From positions 92,457,819 through 92,521,818 of the forward strand of contig NC_081555.1 in assembly GCF_963082655.1 (NCBI RefSeq): DNA of 64,000 nt. The letters are read 5' to 3'. This document shows, piece by piece, positions 43,529 through 54,727 of this stretch (positions are counted from its first letter, which is position 1; each line of letters starts with the position of its first letter). The DNA comes from Stomoxys calcitrans. Its lineage: Eukaryota; Arthropoda; Insecta; Diptera; Muscidae. The notes under the pieces are model-generated. The model ran no database searches. It saw only the letters and a list, made by a program, of their open reading frames with translations, and had not been told where the DNA came from. The position numbers were made by a program, and so were the translations under genes.

Positions 43529-43694
43529 TAGGTTAGGTTAGATAAGAGTAGCAGTCCTTTTACAGACTTACTTAGACAATTTTAAGTCCATTGTGATACC
43601 ACAGTAGCGACAGACCAAGGCTCCTGGCAGGAATGGAACCCACGACCCCTGCACTGGTAATCCAAGTACGTTACCAACTCGGCTACCGGGAGGC
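43529..43694 (-). mobile_element. tRNA-derived SINE (family 2) with LINE-A-like 3' tail
   Basis: Read on the minus strand: a tRNA-like head with GGTAGCCGAGTTGGTAACG (A box) and GTGGGTTCCATTCCTGCC (B box), then TGTGGTATCACAATGGAC, GTCTAAGTAAGTCTG and the tail CTAACCTAACCTAA. The duplication CCCTAGGT flanks it (43521-43528, 43695-43702). The tail from TGTGGTATCACAATGGAC onward matches the LINE-A 3' end (near 2363, 27009), so LINE-A is the likely source of its retrotransposition machinery. Confidence 0.83.
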
Positions 43695-43968
43695 CCCTAG
43701 GTACTTGTAACCAATTTTTGACACTATATTAGTATTGTACTCCCGAAAACCATTCTTTTGAGTCCCATATTGTGCCGATTGGTTCACGTTGATTGTTATC
43801 GGTACTTTTGAAGTTATTTTGGGCTCGGCTACCGAGAGGCCCCTAGGTACTTGGATCCAATTTTTGACACTGTATTAGTATTGTACTCCCGAAAACCATT
43901 CATTTGAGTCCCATATTGTCCCGAACGGTCCACGTTGATTGTTATCGGTACTTTTGAAGTTATTTTGG
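43690..43968. repeat. Tandem duplication of about 138 bp including the SINE head
   Basis: GGCTACCGGGAGGCCCCTAG (43681) recurs as GGCTACCGAGAGGCCCCTAG (43828), each followed by near-identical text through GTACTTTTGAAGTTATTTTG (43801, 43948). It occurred after the SINE insertion because it copies the SINE edge. Confidence 0.8.
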
Positions 43969-44540
43969 GCTTGGGACGGCCCGCTAGGTACTTGGACTCA
44001 ATTTTTTACATCAGATTCGTATTATACTCCCAAATACATATCATTGAAATCCCATATTGTCCCGATTGGTTCACTTTTGATCTTGGGCGCTACTTTTGGG
44101 GCGGTTTTGGGCCTGGGTCGGCCTCCCAGGTACTTGAACCCAATTTTTGACATCATATTCGTATTTTACTCCCAAATACCCCTCATTTGAGTACCATACT
44201 GTCCCAATTGGTAAATATTTCCTACTGGGTGGTTTTGGGGGGTAGAGACACCGCCCAACAGCACATTTAAGAGTAGAGTACGAACATTACATAAAAATGT
44301 CACACTAAGTGTCGGGGGGTCCCCCACCCTCAAAAACAATAACGGTATGCCCCAAAGCGTTAAAAGTGTACTGTTGGATGGTGTTTTTGGAGGTGGGGAA
44401 TCCCCCGACACTTAGTGTGACATTTTGATGTCATGTTCGTACTCTACCCTCAAATACCTTTCATTTGATTCCCATTTTGTCCCAATCGGTAAACATGTCC
44501 GTTTGGGTGGGTTTTGGGATGGGGCGTCCCCCCAGGTATT

Positions 44541-45768
44541 ACAACAGGCTTACATTACAGACATTAACGCAGCAGCCATTTGCTTTATACCAGCCGGTCA
44601 AATACCCCAAGAGCTGCCCAATTTCCAGGCGCAGGCGGTGGAACTCGCAGACGAGCGTGATAGAATTCGTTGTATGTACCCCACTTACCCCAGAATCAGC
44701 GGGCTGAATCTCGAAATAAACAGGGTAGTCAACGAATTTGTGGCTGGAACACTTGGAGCAATGTAACTTAGGCACCGGTTTAGGCAAGCTGTAGTCTACT
44801 GTTAAGTCACTCTCGAATTCCGGTAGGCGGGAGGACAGGACCTCAGCCACATTTTTGCGACATAACCCTAATTGATCCGGAGAGATGCGCCAGCTTGTTC
44901 AATCGTCAATTTATTGTGAATCCCGATAGTTATAGGGCAAGGAGGAGAGCCATTCGTCGTGTCCGTGATCTCCAAGCCGATGGACAGCCATCACAATTTA
45001 TCGTGCGCGAAGTTATGAATTTCATCCGCGGCGCCAATTCATCCAAGTCGTTGAACCCCGACGGAATTTCTACACTGATGTTGGAGAATTTGCATCTACC
45101 TGGAGTTGAGTACCTTACTACTGATCTCAACCTGTCTTTGAACACTTTCATAGTACACGATGTCGGGAAAATAGGCAGAGTGATCCCGCCATTGGAAAGG
45201 ATCCGAGTTTGAGGGAGTTGTACAGACCGATCTTTCTACTTCCTTGAATCATTACTCCTACCGAGCCTCGTAGGAAAATTTTCATTCGCCGAGCATCAGT
45301 ATGGATTTCGTAGACTGCTTTGTATGCCATCACCCCACACATTTGCAATCAGTCCAGGCCATGAGATACGACGGTCCTATTGAAGGCATTCGATATGGTT
45401 AGCCATGCCTAACTATTTGAGGACATCGTCAACACATCTCTCCAGCCAGATCGACAGTCATTTGTGTAATTTAGGGATAAGAAGTCGAAGCACCATAGAA
45501 TGAAACGGAGTACCCTAAGGCGGGGTGATATTTCCGGTACCTCTACCTATCATTCATTCCGGCAGATGCAACCGCCTCAACTCTTAGAGGCGACGTGCAA
45601 GTTGTATGTCCCGATTGTGACCAGGGACTATACGACACACTTCACCTGTTTAACTGCCCGACCAGACCCACTCGACTCAGACCCAGACTGGACGCACCCA
45701 TCTTAGTCGAATCTGAATACTCAACAGAATCAAGCAGATAGAACACCATAAACCGCTGCTGTTTATAC
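44541..45768 (+). mobile_element. LINE-C (jockey-like), degraded copy
   Basis: In shifting frames: ADERDRIRCMYPTYPRISGL and NLEINRVVNEF (44649-44740), SLFNRQFIVNPDSYRARRRA-type text (44893-44950), REVMNFIRGANSSKSLNPDG (45007-45064), VGKIGRVIPPL (45161-45195), the YRPI box near 45221, and a GVPQGG counterpart near 45508. It then jumps by deletion to the C-terminal knuckle CPDCDQGLYDTLHLFNCP (45617-45670) and a 3' end AACCGCTGCTGTTTATAC. The C-terminal part matches the clean copy at 31308-31700. Non-functional. Confidence 0.83.
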
Positions 45769-45968
45769 GTGAGCTATATCCGTTTTGAGTTTGATTCGGA
45801 CCCTTTCTGGAATAACTCTTAGAGGTCAATGGAGAAATCATCGTGCAAAAAAATGCAGCCATATCTAAACAGATTTGCGCCCTATTGCGGGTAAAAAAAT
45901 AGAATTGGGGGCTATAGCAAACATGGACTGATTTGCCCCATTTACAATTCCAACTGACATTCATCAAT
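45769..45968 (+). mobile_element. INE-II element, left part
   Basis: Diverged INE-II text (GTGAGCTATATCCGTTTTGA, CATCGTGCAAAAAAATGCAG, TTTGCCCCATTTACAATTCC), interrupted at about 45968 and continued at 46441. Confidence 0.55.
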
Positions 45969-46037
45969 CCCGGAAGGGGATAACTACGAGCACCACACAG
46001 GTTGGTACTTTAAGTTTCGAACAATGTGGAGTGCATC

Positions 46038-46440
46038 GTTGTTGTTGTAACCACATTTTCATGTGGAGGTGGCGAGCCTCGTCAAGCTCCTGTAGGTGAG
46101 CAAGCTCTTTCCGGTCCAAAGGACCGATCGCCGCGAGAACAGGGTGGCTCGAGCATCGTTGCCACTCAGTATTTGTGCAAGAGCCGGTGCCACCCGACCT
46201 CTCACTGAGACTGTCCTAGCGGGCGCGTCCACAGGTTGTGGATAGGGAAACGCTTTATACAGAGTAGCTGTAACTACAGTCGAGAGTCTCAGAGAGGCCG
46301 GACGGTACAGGCTCTTGCTGACATAATGTGTGCCTATGAAACTCGGCGAGTTATTGGCTCCTTTATACAACTAATTGCCATAGAAGCTTGACGGGGATCG
46401 CTACCTCCACATAGAAATATGTGGCTACAGCAACAACAAC
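46038..46440. mobile_element. Unclassified 403-bp element with about 42-bp inverted ends
   Basis: Left GTTGTTGTTGTAACCACATT and ATGTGGAGGTGGCGA are matched in reverse by TCGCTACCTCCACAT and ATATGTGGCTACAGCAACAACAAC at the right, roughly 36 of 44 positions. The interior is GC-richer than its surroundings. It lies in an INE-II whose two halves meet at 45968 and 46441; the extra 45969-46037 may belong to the insert. Minus- and plus-strand frames of about 60-100 codons exist but show no known motif. Could be a MITE or a SINE-like unit with a (CAA)n tail. Confidence 0.55.
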
Positions 46441-46784
46441 CTACATCAATAGGTAGTATTTGTGCAAAATTTTGAGCATATAGCTTTACTCATGCAAAAG
46501 TTAACAGACTTTCGCCAGACGGGCGGACAAACATGGCTGGATCTACATAAAATGTCACGGCAATCAAGGATACTTATACATTAAGAGGTCTAAGGCCAAC
46601 ATTTCGAGGAGTCACAAACAGAATAACACAGAGAACATGAAATTGGTCTGCTTGGGTTTACCATAACAACAGTTTCTGAAATTTTGTCCTTAGCGAAGGT
46701 TTCATTAAAATTTTGTCTCTGGAAAATTACAAACTGGATAACAAAGTTAGTACACCTTCATCGTTTAGTGGAAGGTATAAAAAT
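46441..46784 (+). mobile_element. INE-II element, right part
   Basis: CTACATCAATAGGTAGTATT, GTGCAAAATTTTGAGC, CAGACGGGCGGACAAACATG, ATCTACATAAAATGTCACGG and the tail GTGGAAGGTATAAAAATGAG. The last part is extended by unique text, then repeated in part at 46785-46880. Confidence 0.65.
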
Positions 46785-46880
46785 GAGAACATGAAATTAG
46801 TCTTCTTGGCTTGCCATAACAACAGTTACTGAAATTTTGTCCTTAGCGAAAGTTTCATTAACAATTTTCTCTTGAGAATT
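46637..46880 (+). repeat. Partial tandem duplication at the INE-II tail
   Basis: GAGAACATGAAATTGGTCTG (46631) and TTTTGTCCTTAGCGAAGGTT (46683) recur as GAGAACATGAAATTAGTCTT (46784) and TTTTGTCCTTAGCGAAAGTT (46833). Confidence 0.75.
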
Positions 46881-49690
46881 ATGGCGAAATTAAATGAAAG
46901 GAGTGACTGTAATTAAAGTTATGGAAAAATTAAAGGCCAGGCGGCTCCGGCTGAAATTTTACACAAAGTGCTCTATTACGACTTCGAACAACCATACAAA
47001 TTACTATCCAAATCAGTTTATAGTCTGATATAGTTGCTATCGTTTTCCGAATTGGCTGAAATTGTGCACTTGTGTTCTTTGTGTTCCAAATTAGGCCCTG
47101 TCCAACTTAGCACATTTTTCTTGTTTCTAAACTTGATTTTATCTCAAATTTCATTGGTTGGTCTTTAAAGTTCAGGTCATGTATGGGCTAACTATTTTGG
47201 AATTCCTTGGCAGTCTTTATGCTACTTTGACTCATTTAAACCCTTTATCCTCAACGAAGCCTAAGTAAATATTTACTTCAAGGGGTCTATGACTATGCTC
47301 TAGTTTTTGGTGTGCTTTAAGATTTTTAATCTCATTGCCATCAAATGGTCACTCTCTACCAAAGAGTTTTCTGATGTTGATAACGAAAACAAGTTTTGTG
47401 ACATTGTCGTAGCGTCTTTTTTTATAAAATTAAATATTTTCCAAAGAAATAAACTGCATTTTCCGTAATCTTAGGATAATGATTTTATGGCAAGACCATA
47501 TAACTTTTGTCTTTTAAAACTTATTTATTTATTCTTATTATTGTTTGTCTTGAAAAGCGTATTTTACAGGTTGATATATAATTGTTTTTTTTTTTTTTTT
47601 TTTTTTTTTTAAGCAGCCTTAATTGTACTTAAGTTGATTTGTGTTTTTTTTTTGGCATTTAAAAACATATTTAATTGTTATATTTATTTCATTTGAGTTA
47701 AATAAAATCCAAACAAATCTGGCTTAGTTGACTTAGTGGCTGTCTTTGAAAGATTTTTTTCAAATTAGTATAAATTTCCATCCAACTAAAACTGCGTATG
47801 AGTGATATTAATTTTAACCTTCAGTTGTCCAATGATGCGTATAAGTAATACTAATACACATTTTCTTGGGGTTAGTATGATTGATACTATTTCTTTTCCA
47901 TAATTTTGGGCTTAGTTAAAGAAGAAATCATAACAAGGTAAAATTGAAATTTTAATTTCTTAAAAAAAACGAATTGCTGCTTAAGTTCATAAGACTGCTT
48001 GTTTTTTTTTACAATTTTATCTGTCTTTAATTTGTTTTTTTATTCTCACATATGTAGTATTTTGAATACAATCAATCAGCATTTAAAAAAAAACACTCTA
48101 AATTACTACCATAACCCATACAATTGCTTTTTTTATATATCTACATAGAATTTTATATGTTTGCATATTCTATAGAGAGTAAAAAACTTTACAGGGGGAT
48201 ACATTTATTTAGTCTAAGCAACCAAGGCAATTGGTATCAAAATAAAATGGGTATATTGATATATTGGGCTGTAAATTATTATTTTTGCTATTGTTGTTCA
48301 TGATAAATTGGAGACTTGTTTTTTTAATAAATTTAATTTTTTTGAGGTTTTAAATTCTTTTTTCGTTGCTTGGTTGTTGCTGTGTGTGTATGAGACAAAG
48401 GGAACCTTTTTTTTATTTCTTACAAAATTTTTTTTTTTTAATTTTTTTTTATCATAATAATTGTTGTTTGTTTTGTTATTTGATTTTATACACGGTATTC
48501 ATTTCGGTTTTGGCATTGTTTTTTTCCTTAATATTTTATCTTTCTCTTTTGATTGTTTTCTTTTAAACATTTAGTTAATTATTTTTACTTGTGTAGTTTT
48601 TGCATTATAAATTTAAGACACAAAGACTTCATTTAGTAAAACAGTAAATGGCTTAATAACTTTCTTCATTAAATTTCAATTTGATAGTCCTTTTAAGCAT
48701 ATTTGTCAATAGCTTTTAAATGAAGACGGGGAAGAAGAAAAAAATCTAAAAACATTTGCTGCTCACTCTCAGCTGCTTTCCATGCCATATTGACTCCATT
48801 CCTTTTTCACTAACGAGCAAAAACTTCCAAATGTGATATCGTTTTTGTACAGCTTGATTTTTAAATCCTTTTCTTTTGGGTTAGAGTATTTCTGCTATGT
48901 AGTCTTCCTTATATTGGGCAATGACTTTTTCAGTTTTTGTTTTTTTCGGACTTTAAACAAATGGCTACGACAAAACATGTCAATATCTTCAGAGTAGGAG
49001 TTTGGTATCTTTTGTTTGTCAATGTGATTAGGACTAAAACTAATTAAAGCTTTTGAAATGAGAAAATGATTGGTTTTAGATAGTAGCCATGGCATATGAA
49101 ACCAAAAGAATTCGAAAAGTTTTCCAAATTAGTTAAAACTATTCATTGTGGTGTGGCAAGTATGTTTCCTTTGTGTGCCAAACAAAGTCCTTTGCAAACA
49201 ATGTGACTTCAATTAACTTTATTTTTATACACTTTTCAAAGACTTTTCTGCCCTTGTCTGAGAAACCTATTAACTTTGAAGCAGGTTAATAAAAATTTAG
49301 ATTTTGACATTTCGGAAAAGATTTTAACAAACAGAAGATAAGGCCAGATAAAGTCGACATATTCATTTGCAATGCTATGAACATAACATCTTGGTCTACA
49401 AGGTATGTTTTACAAGATTTTGTTTTCAAAATAGAAGTTCTTCTTACTTGCTCATATCAACAAAAAATTAACGACCTGTTTCCTTAAAATTTCCCAGAAG
49501 TTTGTTAAATATACAAGAAGCCCAACTTTATGTGCCCTGGTTCGTATTAGTAATTTTAATTACAGACCATGAGGTTGTATGAGCAATAGAAATATAAATT
49601 AAGTATTCGCTACTAGGCATAATGAAGAATTTTAAAACATTATGAGCAAAATGTTTTCCAGAGTGAATTGTCAACTGAAATCAAATATTA
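46881..49690. other. Unique AT-rich stretch of about 2.8 kb
   Basis: Apart from an INE-II scrap near 46945-47070, no repeat family or exon is recognised. A run of 26 T lies at 47585-47610, and many other T-rich runs follow to 48.6 kb. Probably host intron or intergenic DNA. Confidence 0.5.
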
Positions 49691-49721
49691 AAACAAGAAA
49701 AAGCGTGCCGAATCTTATGTA

Positions 49722-49740
49722 CCCCCCCCCCCCCCCCCCC
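49722..49740 (+). repeat. Homopolymer of 19 C
   Basis: Nineteen consecutive C bases in an AT-rich region, replacing the CCCTCCACC spacer of the INE-II head. Length is likely unstable. Confidence 0.9.
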
Positions 49741-49797
49741 ACCATGGATCGCATTGGTCAAGTTCTTTGGCCGATATCTCTTTGCAGACAAACAAAT

Positions 49798-49900
49798 GAT
49801 CAATCCCATGGCAGCCGGTTGTACGTACTGGATTGACCCGATGGAGTTCTTCATCGGCAAGGGCTGAAGCCTCAGTGTACAGTAAACTACAACAACAACA
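49798..49900 (+). mobile_element. Short retroposon-like insert with (CAA)n tail
   Basis: About 100 bases (CAGCCGGTTGTACGTACTGG, TTCATCGGCAAGGGCTGAAG, ending CTACAACAACAACAACAAAG) interrupt INE-II head text; ACAAACAAATGAT on the left and ACAACAAAGGATA on the right may be the diverged target duplication. It looks like a 3' fragment of a LINE or SINE not otherwise present here. Confidence 0.5.
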
Positions 49901-51279
49901 ACAAAGGATAATGGATAAGAGTTGCTTTGCTATTTCAGCTATACCAAGTTATGCACCGATTAAGGAAATAGTTGGTTTTACTATAGGAGCTCCAAGTGCA
50001 ATTCATTGTGCAAAATTTTAGCCAAATCGGTAAAGAAATGCGCCCTATAGTAGCTCAAGAAATAAAATTGGGTGTTTTGTTTATATGGGAGCTATGTCAG
50101 TTTGTGAACCGATTCAGTGTACATTTAACACAAATGTTAAAGGTCATACAAGAAGTCGTTGTGGAAAATTTCAGCCAGAATTGCTCCCTCTAGAGGCTCA
50201 AGAAGTATAATCGGGAGATCGGTTTACATTAGAGCTATATCAGGTTGTGAACCGATCTGAACCATACTTGGCGCAGTTGTTACACTTGTTTACACTTGTT
50301 CTAACTGCTAACATGCAAAATTTCAACCAAATCGAATAATAATTGCGCCCTCTAGAGGCTCAAGAAGTCAGGATCCAAAATTGGTTTATATAGGAGCTAT
50401 ATCAGGTTATGAACCGATTTATACCAAACTTGACACAGTTGTTGATGAACTAAAAAATTTCATGCAAAATTTCATCTAAATCGGATAAGAATTACGCCCT
50501 CTAGCGGCTCAAGGAGTCAAGATCCGAGATGGTTTTATATGGCAGCAATATGAGTTTATGAACTGATTCGAGTCATACTTGGCACAGTGGTTGATGGTCA
50601 AACCAGAACACACCATACAACATTTCAGCCAAATCGGATAAGAATTGCACCTTCTAGTAGTTCAAGAAGTCAAGATCCGAGATGGGTTTATATGGCACCA
50701 ATATGAGTTTATGAGCCGATTCGAGCCATACTTGGCTCAGTTATTGATGGTCAAACTAAAACACTTCATGCAAAATTTCAGCCAAATCGGATATTAGTTG
50801 CGCCCTCTAGAGGCTTAAGAAGTTGAGATCCGAAATCGGTTTACATGGGAGATATATCAGGTTATGAACCTATTTGGACGATACTTAGCACAGATGTTGA
50901 TGGGCAAACCAAAATACCTCATGCAAAATTTCAGCTAAATCGGATATTAATTGCGCCCTCTAGCGGCTCAAGAAGTTTAGATCCAAAATCGGTTTGCATT
51001 GAAGCTATATCAGGTTATGAACCTATTTGGACCACAGTTATGAACCACCTAGCTTAACTCCTTCGAAACTTAGCGTGCTTTCAACAGACAGACGGAAGGA
51101 AGGATAGACAGACGGATCCACGGATAGACGGATAGACAGACGGATCGACGGATAGACAGCCGGACGGTCATGGCTAAATCGACTAAGATTGTCAAGACGA
51201 TAAAAAATATATATACTTTGTATACGGTGAATAAAATTGTGTCAGTCGTAGAAAGAAAAGAAAATTAACAAAAAAAAAA

Positions 51280-51803
51280 AAACGTGCTAAGTTCAGCCAG
51301 GACTTATCTTAACTGAGTTTGTATTTGAATTATTTTGTAGCAATCAAATCGGGAATTGATTGATATGACACGACTTCTGGAGACAACCGATTCTCTCGAT
51401 TTTACTTCTTGAGCCCCTAAAGGGAGCAATTCTTTCCTGAATTGGCTGAAATTTTACACAAAGAATCGGAGCATAACTTGATATAGCTACAATGGCATAG
51501 AAATGTTAATCCATTGTCCTTTGTTTGCCTAAAAACTGGATACCCGGCAAATAACTCGACAAATACGTTCCATGGTGGAGGGTATATAAGATTCTGCCGG
51601 AACATATAAACCGGTTTCTCGATTATCCTTTTTCGGTTCCTAGAAGCTTTAATTTTTTGCAGGTTTGACAGAAGTCTGGTATGTATTGTAGAATAAAATT
51701 ATGCCCTTTAACTAAATTTAGTTTGTATTAGTTTTTAGCAGAATTCATGGTGGTGGGTTCCCAAGATTCGGCACGGCCGAACTTAGTACGTTTTTTCTTG
51801 TTC
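51280..51803 (-). mobile_element. INE-II fragments, mostly minus strand
   Basis: A plus-strand head scrap (ACGTGCTAAGTTCAGCCAGG) is followed by minus-strand text: TACTTCTTGAGCCCCTAAAG, CCATGGTGGAGGGTATATAA (51571) and at the end CGGCACGGCCGAACTTAGTA, TTTTTTCTTGTT. At least two elements were joined and truncated. Confidence 0.55.
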
Positions 51804-51917
51804 GAGGTTAATTTTTAGAGCACACATCAAGCCGATTATTGGCTTAGGTGTATATCCATAGTGGCACGGGACGAATTAATATCCGCACCCTCTTTTCAAA
51901 CTAGCCTAACCTAACCT
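51804..51917 (+). mobile_element. LINE-B 3' end only
   Basis: TTTTTAGAGCACACATCAAG, GTGGCACGGGACGAATTAAT and the tail GCCTAACCTAACC. A 114-base, extremely 5'-truncated insertion or remnant. Confidence 0.75.
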
Positions 51918-54235
51918 TGGGACCATGTATCTTGGGGAGCCGTCACACCTCCATAAAACCCCCAATGTGGGGCTAAAATGAAGGTACTTAAATGGAAGGT
52001 ATTTAAGAGTAGAGCACGAATCTGGTTTTATTACGGGCCAAGATTCTGGGTGTCCGACCGCCCTAGCCCCAAATCGCACATATTTTCCGACTATGACCAT
52101 ACGGCTAGTGGAACAAATCTTCTGTCATAGCTAATTAAAGTAAAGTAAGACCATATGGGGCTCAAATGAAAAATATTTCGGAGTTGTGCATGAATATGAA
52201 ATCAACATGCGGGACCAAGTGTCTGGGGACCGTCCCACGCCAAATAGGGTGTACTTGAAGACCTTCGCCATTTGGGGCTGAAATAATAGATATTTCAGAG
52301 TGGAGTACGAAGCTGATATTTTTACTTGGTCCCCCTCATAAAAATCCCTCAAGCCAGACATATTTGCCAACTATGGGAATAAGGGGCTACAATGAAAGGT
52401 ATGTGAGAGTAGAAAACGAATTTGGTATTTCAAACGTGAGAGCATGTGATTGGGGGTCGCCGCCCTACCTGAACATATTTACCGACAATAAGAGGCTCAT
52501 ATAGAGGTATTTGAAAGTATACTACGAATCATATATCTGTTAAAGCCAAGTGTTTGAGGCACGCCTCATCCCCTAAACTCCCCTAAACCATACATACATA
52601 TCAAAAGCCTCCACAAAACCATTCATTGATGACTGTTTTTGCTGAACTCGTGATCGAAGATTACTCAAGAGCGAGACATTGCAGATAAAGTAAAACGATC
52701 AAGTTGCTGTTGAGTTGATAATTTTGAAAAACAACCACCATTCAGTGCTTGGGAGTATTTTTATCTCGCCGCTGCACACTGAGTCATATGGGAACGTCTC
52801 GCTGTCATTTTCAAAGGATGAACTGATCACACAAATCGTTTGCAAACTGCTTGTTTTCTCATAAAAAACTATGTGTGTGTGTGCGTTTATTCATGCTTTT
52901 GTCAAATCAACCACGTTGCCTTCGTACGAATTTCGCGCTACGAGGCAGACGACAAGAAAAATACTTTATCTGAAGCAAAATGAACCCGAAAACATGCATT
53001 TTATAATGTGCACTCATTGAAATCTGAATCAATCTCGCCTCATCCTATAAACTCCCCAAAAGCCTACAAAAAACCATTCATTGGTGACTGTTTTTTCTGA
53101 ACTCGTGAACGCTGAACCCACATAGTGTTGTCTTTCAAAACTACTGAAGACCGAGACATTGAAGATAAAGTTAAACAAACAAGTTGCTGTTGAGTAGATA
53201 ATTTTGAAAAACAACCACCATTCAGTGCCTGCAAGTATCTCGCCGCTACAGTCAGATATGAGAAATTACTCGCTGCACACTGAGTCATATGGAAGTGTCT
53301 CATATGGAAGATAAACTGATCACACAAATCGTTTGAAAACTGCTTGATTTCTCATAAAAAACTACGTGTGTGTGTTTAATCATGCTTTTGTCAAATCAAC
53401 CACATTGCCTTCGTTCGAATTTCGTACTACGAAGCAGACGACAAGAAAAATACTTTATCAAAATGCACCCGAAAACATGCATTTTACAATGTGCATTCAC
53501 TGAAATCTGAATCAATCTTTCTTTTTGCTAAAGGGCTCTTTGTTTGCATTCACTCATTCCGTTGTTTTGGTGTCTTGTTAACTGTTTTACTCAGTTCTCA
53601 ATTGTCTCATACAATGTTATATTTTTAAACGAAGAGTTCAGTTCCTGAAATACTCTATGATTGTTAGTGTGTTTTGAAAGCAGAAATGAATGGTCCTGCG
53701 CAGGCCTTTGATCCTTATGTAGCGATCACGGCAATATGGGGCTCAAATAAAAATTATTATGATGTCCACTTTCTGGGCAAAGTACCTGGCAATATATGAC
53801 TCAAAACTACTGAAGAGCGAGACATTGAAGATAAAGTAAAACGAACAAGTTGCTGTTGAGTAGATAATTTTGAAAAATAACCACCATTCAGTGTTTGGGA
53901 GTATCTCGCCGCTAAAGTCAGATATGAGAAATTACTCGCTGCACACTGAGTCATATGGAAGTGTCTCATATGGAAGATAAACTGATCACACAAATCTTTT
54001 GAAAACTGCTTGATTTCTCATAAAAAACTACGTGTGTGTGTTTAATCATGCTTTTGTCAAATCAGACACATTGCTTTCGTTCGAATTTCGTACTACGAGG
54101 CAGACGACAAGAAAAATACTTTATCTGAAGCAAAATGCACCCGAAAACATGCATTTTACAATGTGCACTCACTGAAATCTGAATCAATCTTTATTTTTGT
54201 CGGACGCGGCCGAATTTAGCAGGCTTTTATTGGTT
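51918..54235 (-). mobile_element. INE-IV composite element
   Basis: Left part (51918-52600) holds the GGGGCTCAAATGAAA and GTAGAGCACGAATCT vocabulary. The middle is the triplicated block (52562-54190). The right end has GTCGGACGCGGCCGAATTTA and GCAGGCTTTTATTGGTTT, which parallels the reversed head of the other INE subfamilies (GGCCGAACTTAGCACGCTTTTACTTGTTT-type, shortened here). Taken as one long INE-like element in minus orientation. Confidence 0.5.
52562..54190. repeat. Three direct copies of a block of 0.40-0.48 kb
   Basis: Copies at about 52562-53035, 53036-53518 and 53794-54190. Shared landmarks are GATAAAGTAAAACGA or a variant, GTTGCTGTTGAGT, AACAACCACCATTCAGTG, ATCTCGCCGCT, GAACTGATCACACAAATC, AAAAAACTATGTGTGTG, CGAGGCAGACGACAAGAAAA, AACATGCATTTTA and CTGAATCAATCT. 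Copies 2 and 3 are closest; unrelated INE-IV-like text (53519-53793) separates them. No conserved ORF. Confidence 0.85.
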
Positions 54236-54727
54236 TAAATTAATATAAATTATACAATAATATGGTATATAAATATGTTATACGAACCAGGGAAGTTAAA
54301 AGTTTGAACTTCAGGATTTATTATGTCACTTTTTTTAATTTTTTTTTTTACCCATGTTTTTCTATAAATCTTCTTTGTGCCTTAAATTTTTAAATCTTCT
54401 TTCTTTTGTATTTTTACTTTATTTATATGCTAGTTATTTGCAAAATTTTATTTTCATACCTGTATTTATATGGAATTGAAGTTTCTATAAACAAATCTAT
54501 TGAACTTAAAATTGAAACTCGTAACTGAGAAAAAAAATATTTATTTTTTTTTGTAGTATGTATAATATTCAGCTTTTTTTTGTGGTAGTTATCGTTTTCA
54601 CGTGTTTTGTGTTTCGTGTTTCGTTTCATTTTCTGTTTCTCTATATAATTTTAACAAAATTCAAATAATTAGCTCAAAATAACAACCAATGTGAAAGGAA
54701 ATAAAAAGAAAAAATATATTAAAAATA
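54236..54727. other. Probable 3' UTR and downstream DNA of the second host exon (minus)
   Basis: AT-rich, no repeats recognised. Lies directly after the stop codon on the minus strand. Confidence 0.5.
54418..54423 (-). promoter_or_regulatory. Candidate polyadenylation signal AATAAA
   Basis: AATAAA on the minus strand about 305 bases after the stop, inside ACTTTATTTATATGCT (54416-54431), the same 16-mer as behind the exon at 33.6 kb. Confidence 0.5.

Larger units (their letters stand above)
43009..44540 (-). repeat. INE-IV array, minus orientation
   Basis: Units with CAAATACCTTTCATTTGAGT or CATTTGAGTCCCATATTGTC and TCGTACTCTACTCCC, the reverse complement of the vocabulary at 8.4-9.9 and 51.9-52.6 kb. 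Interrupted by a SINE (43529-43694), with a tandem duplication at 43690-43968. An inverted pair CCCCCGACACTTAGTGTGAC (44402) and GTCACACTAAGTGTCGGGGG (near 44299) makes a hairpin of about 120 bases. No coding potential. Confidence 0.6.
49692..51245 (+). mobile_element. INE-II element with a 19-C run and a small insert
   Basis: Head AAACAAGAAAAAGCGTGCCG, then a run of 19 C where other copies have CCCTCC, then ACCATGGATCGCATTGG. After a short insert (49798-49900) the array has about seven units with GGCTCAAGAAGTCA and AGCTATATCAGGTT, followed by a long GACAGACGGA-type stretch (51088-51160), expanded compared with other copies, and a decayed tail. Confidence 0.72.

Noticed and set aside
46026..46370. 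Opposed 60- and 103-codon frames in the 403-bp element
   Set aside because: No known domain, GC-driven openness on both strands, and the element is bounded by inverted ends; coding is not supported.
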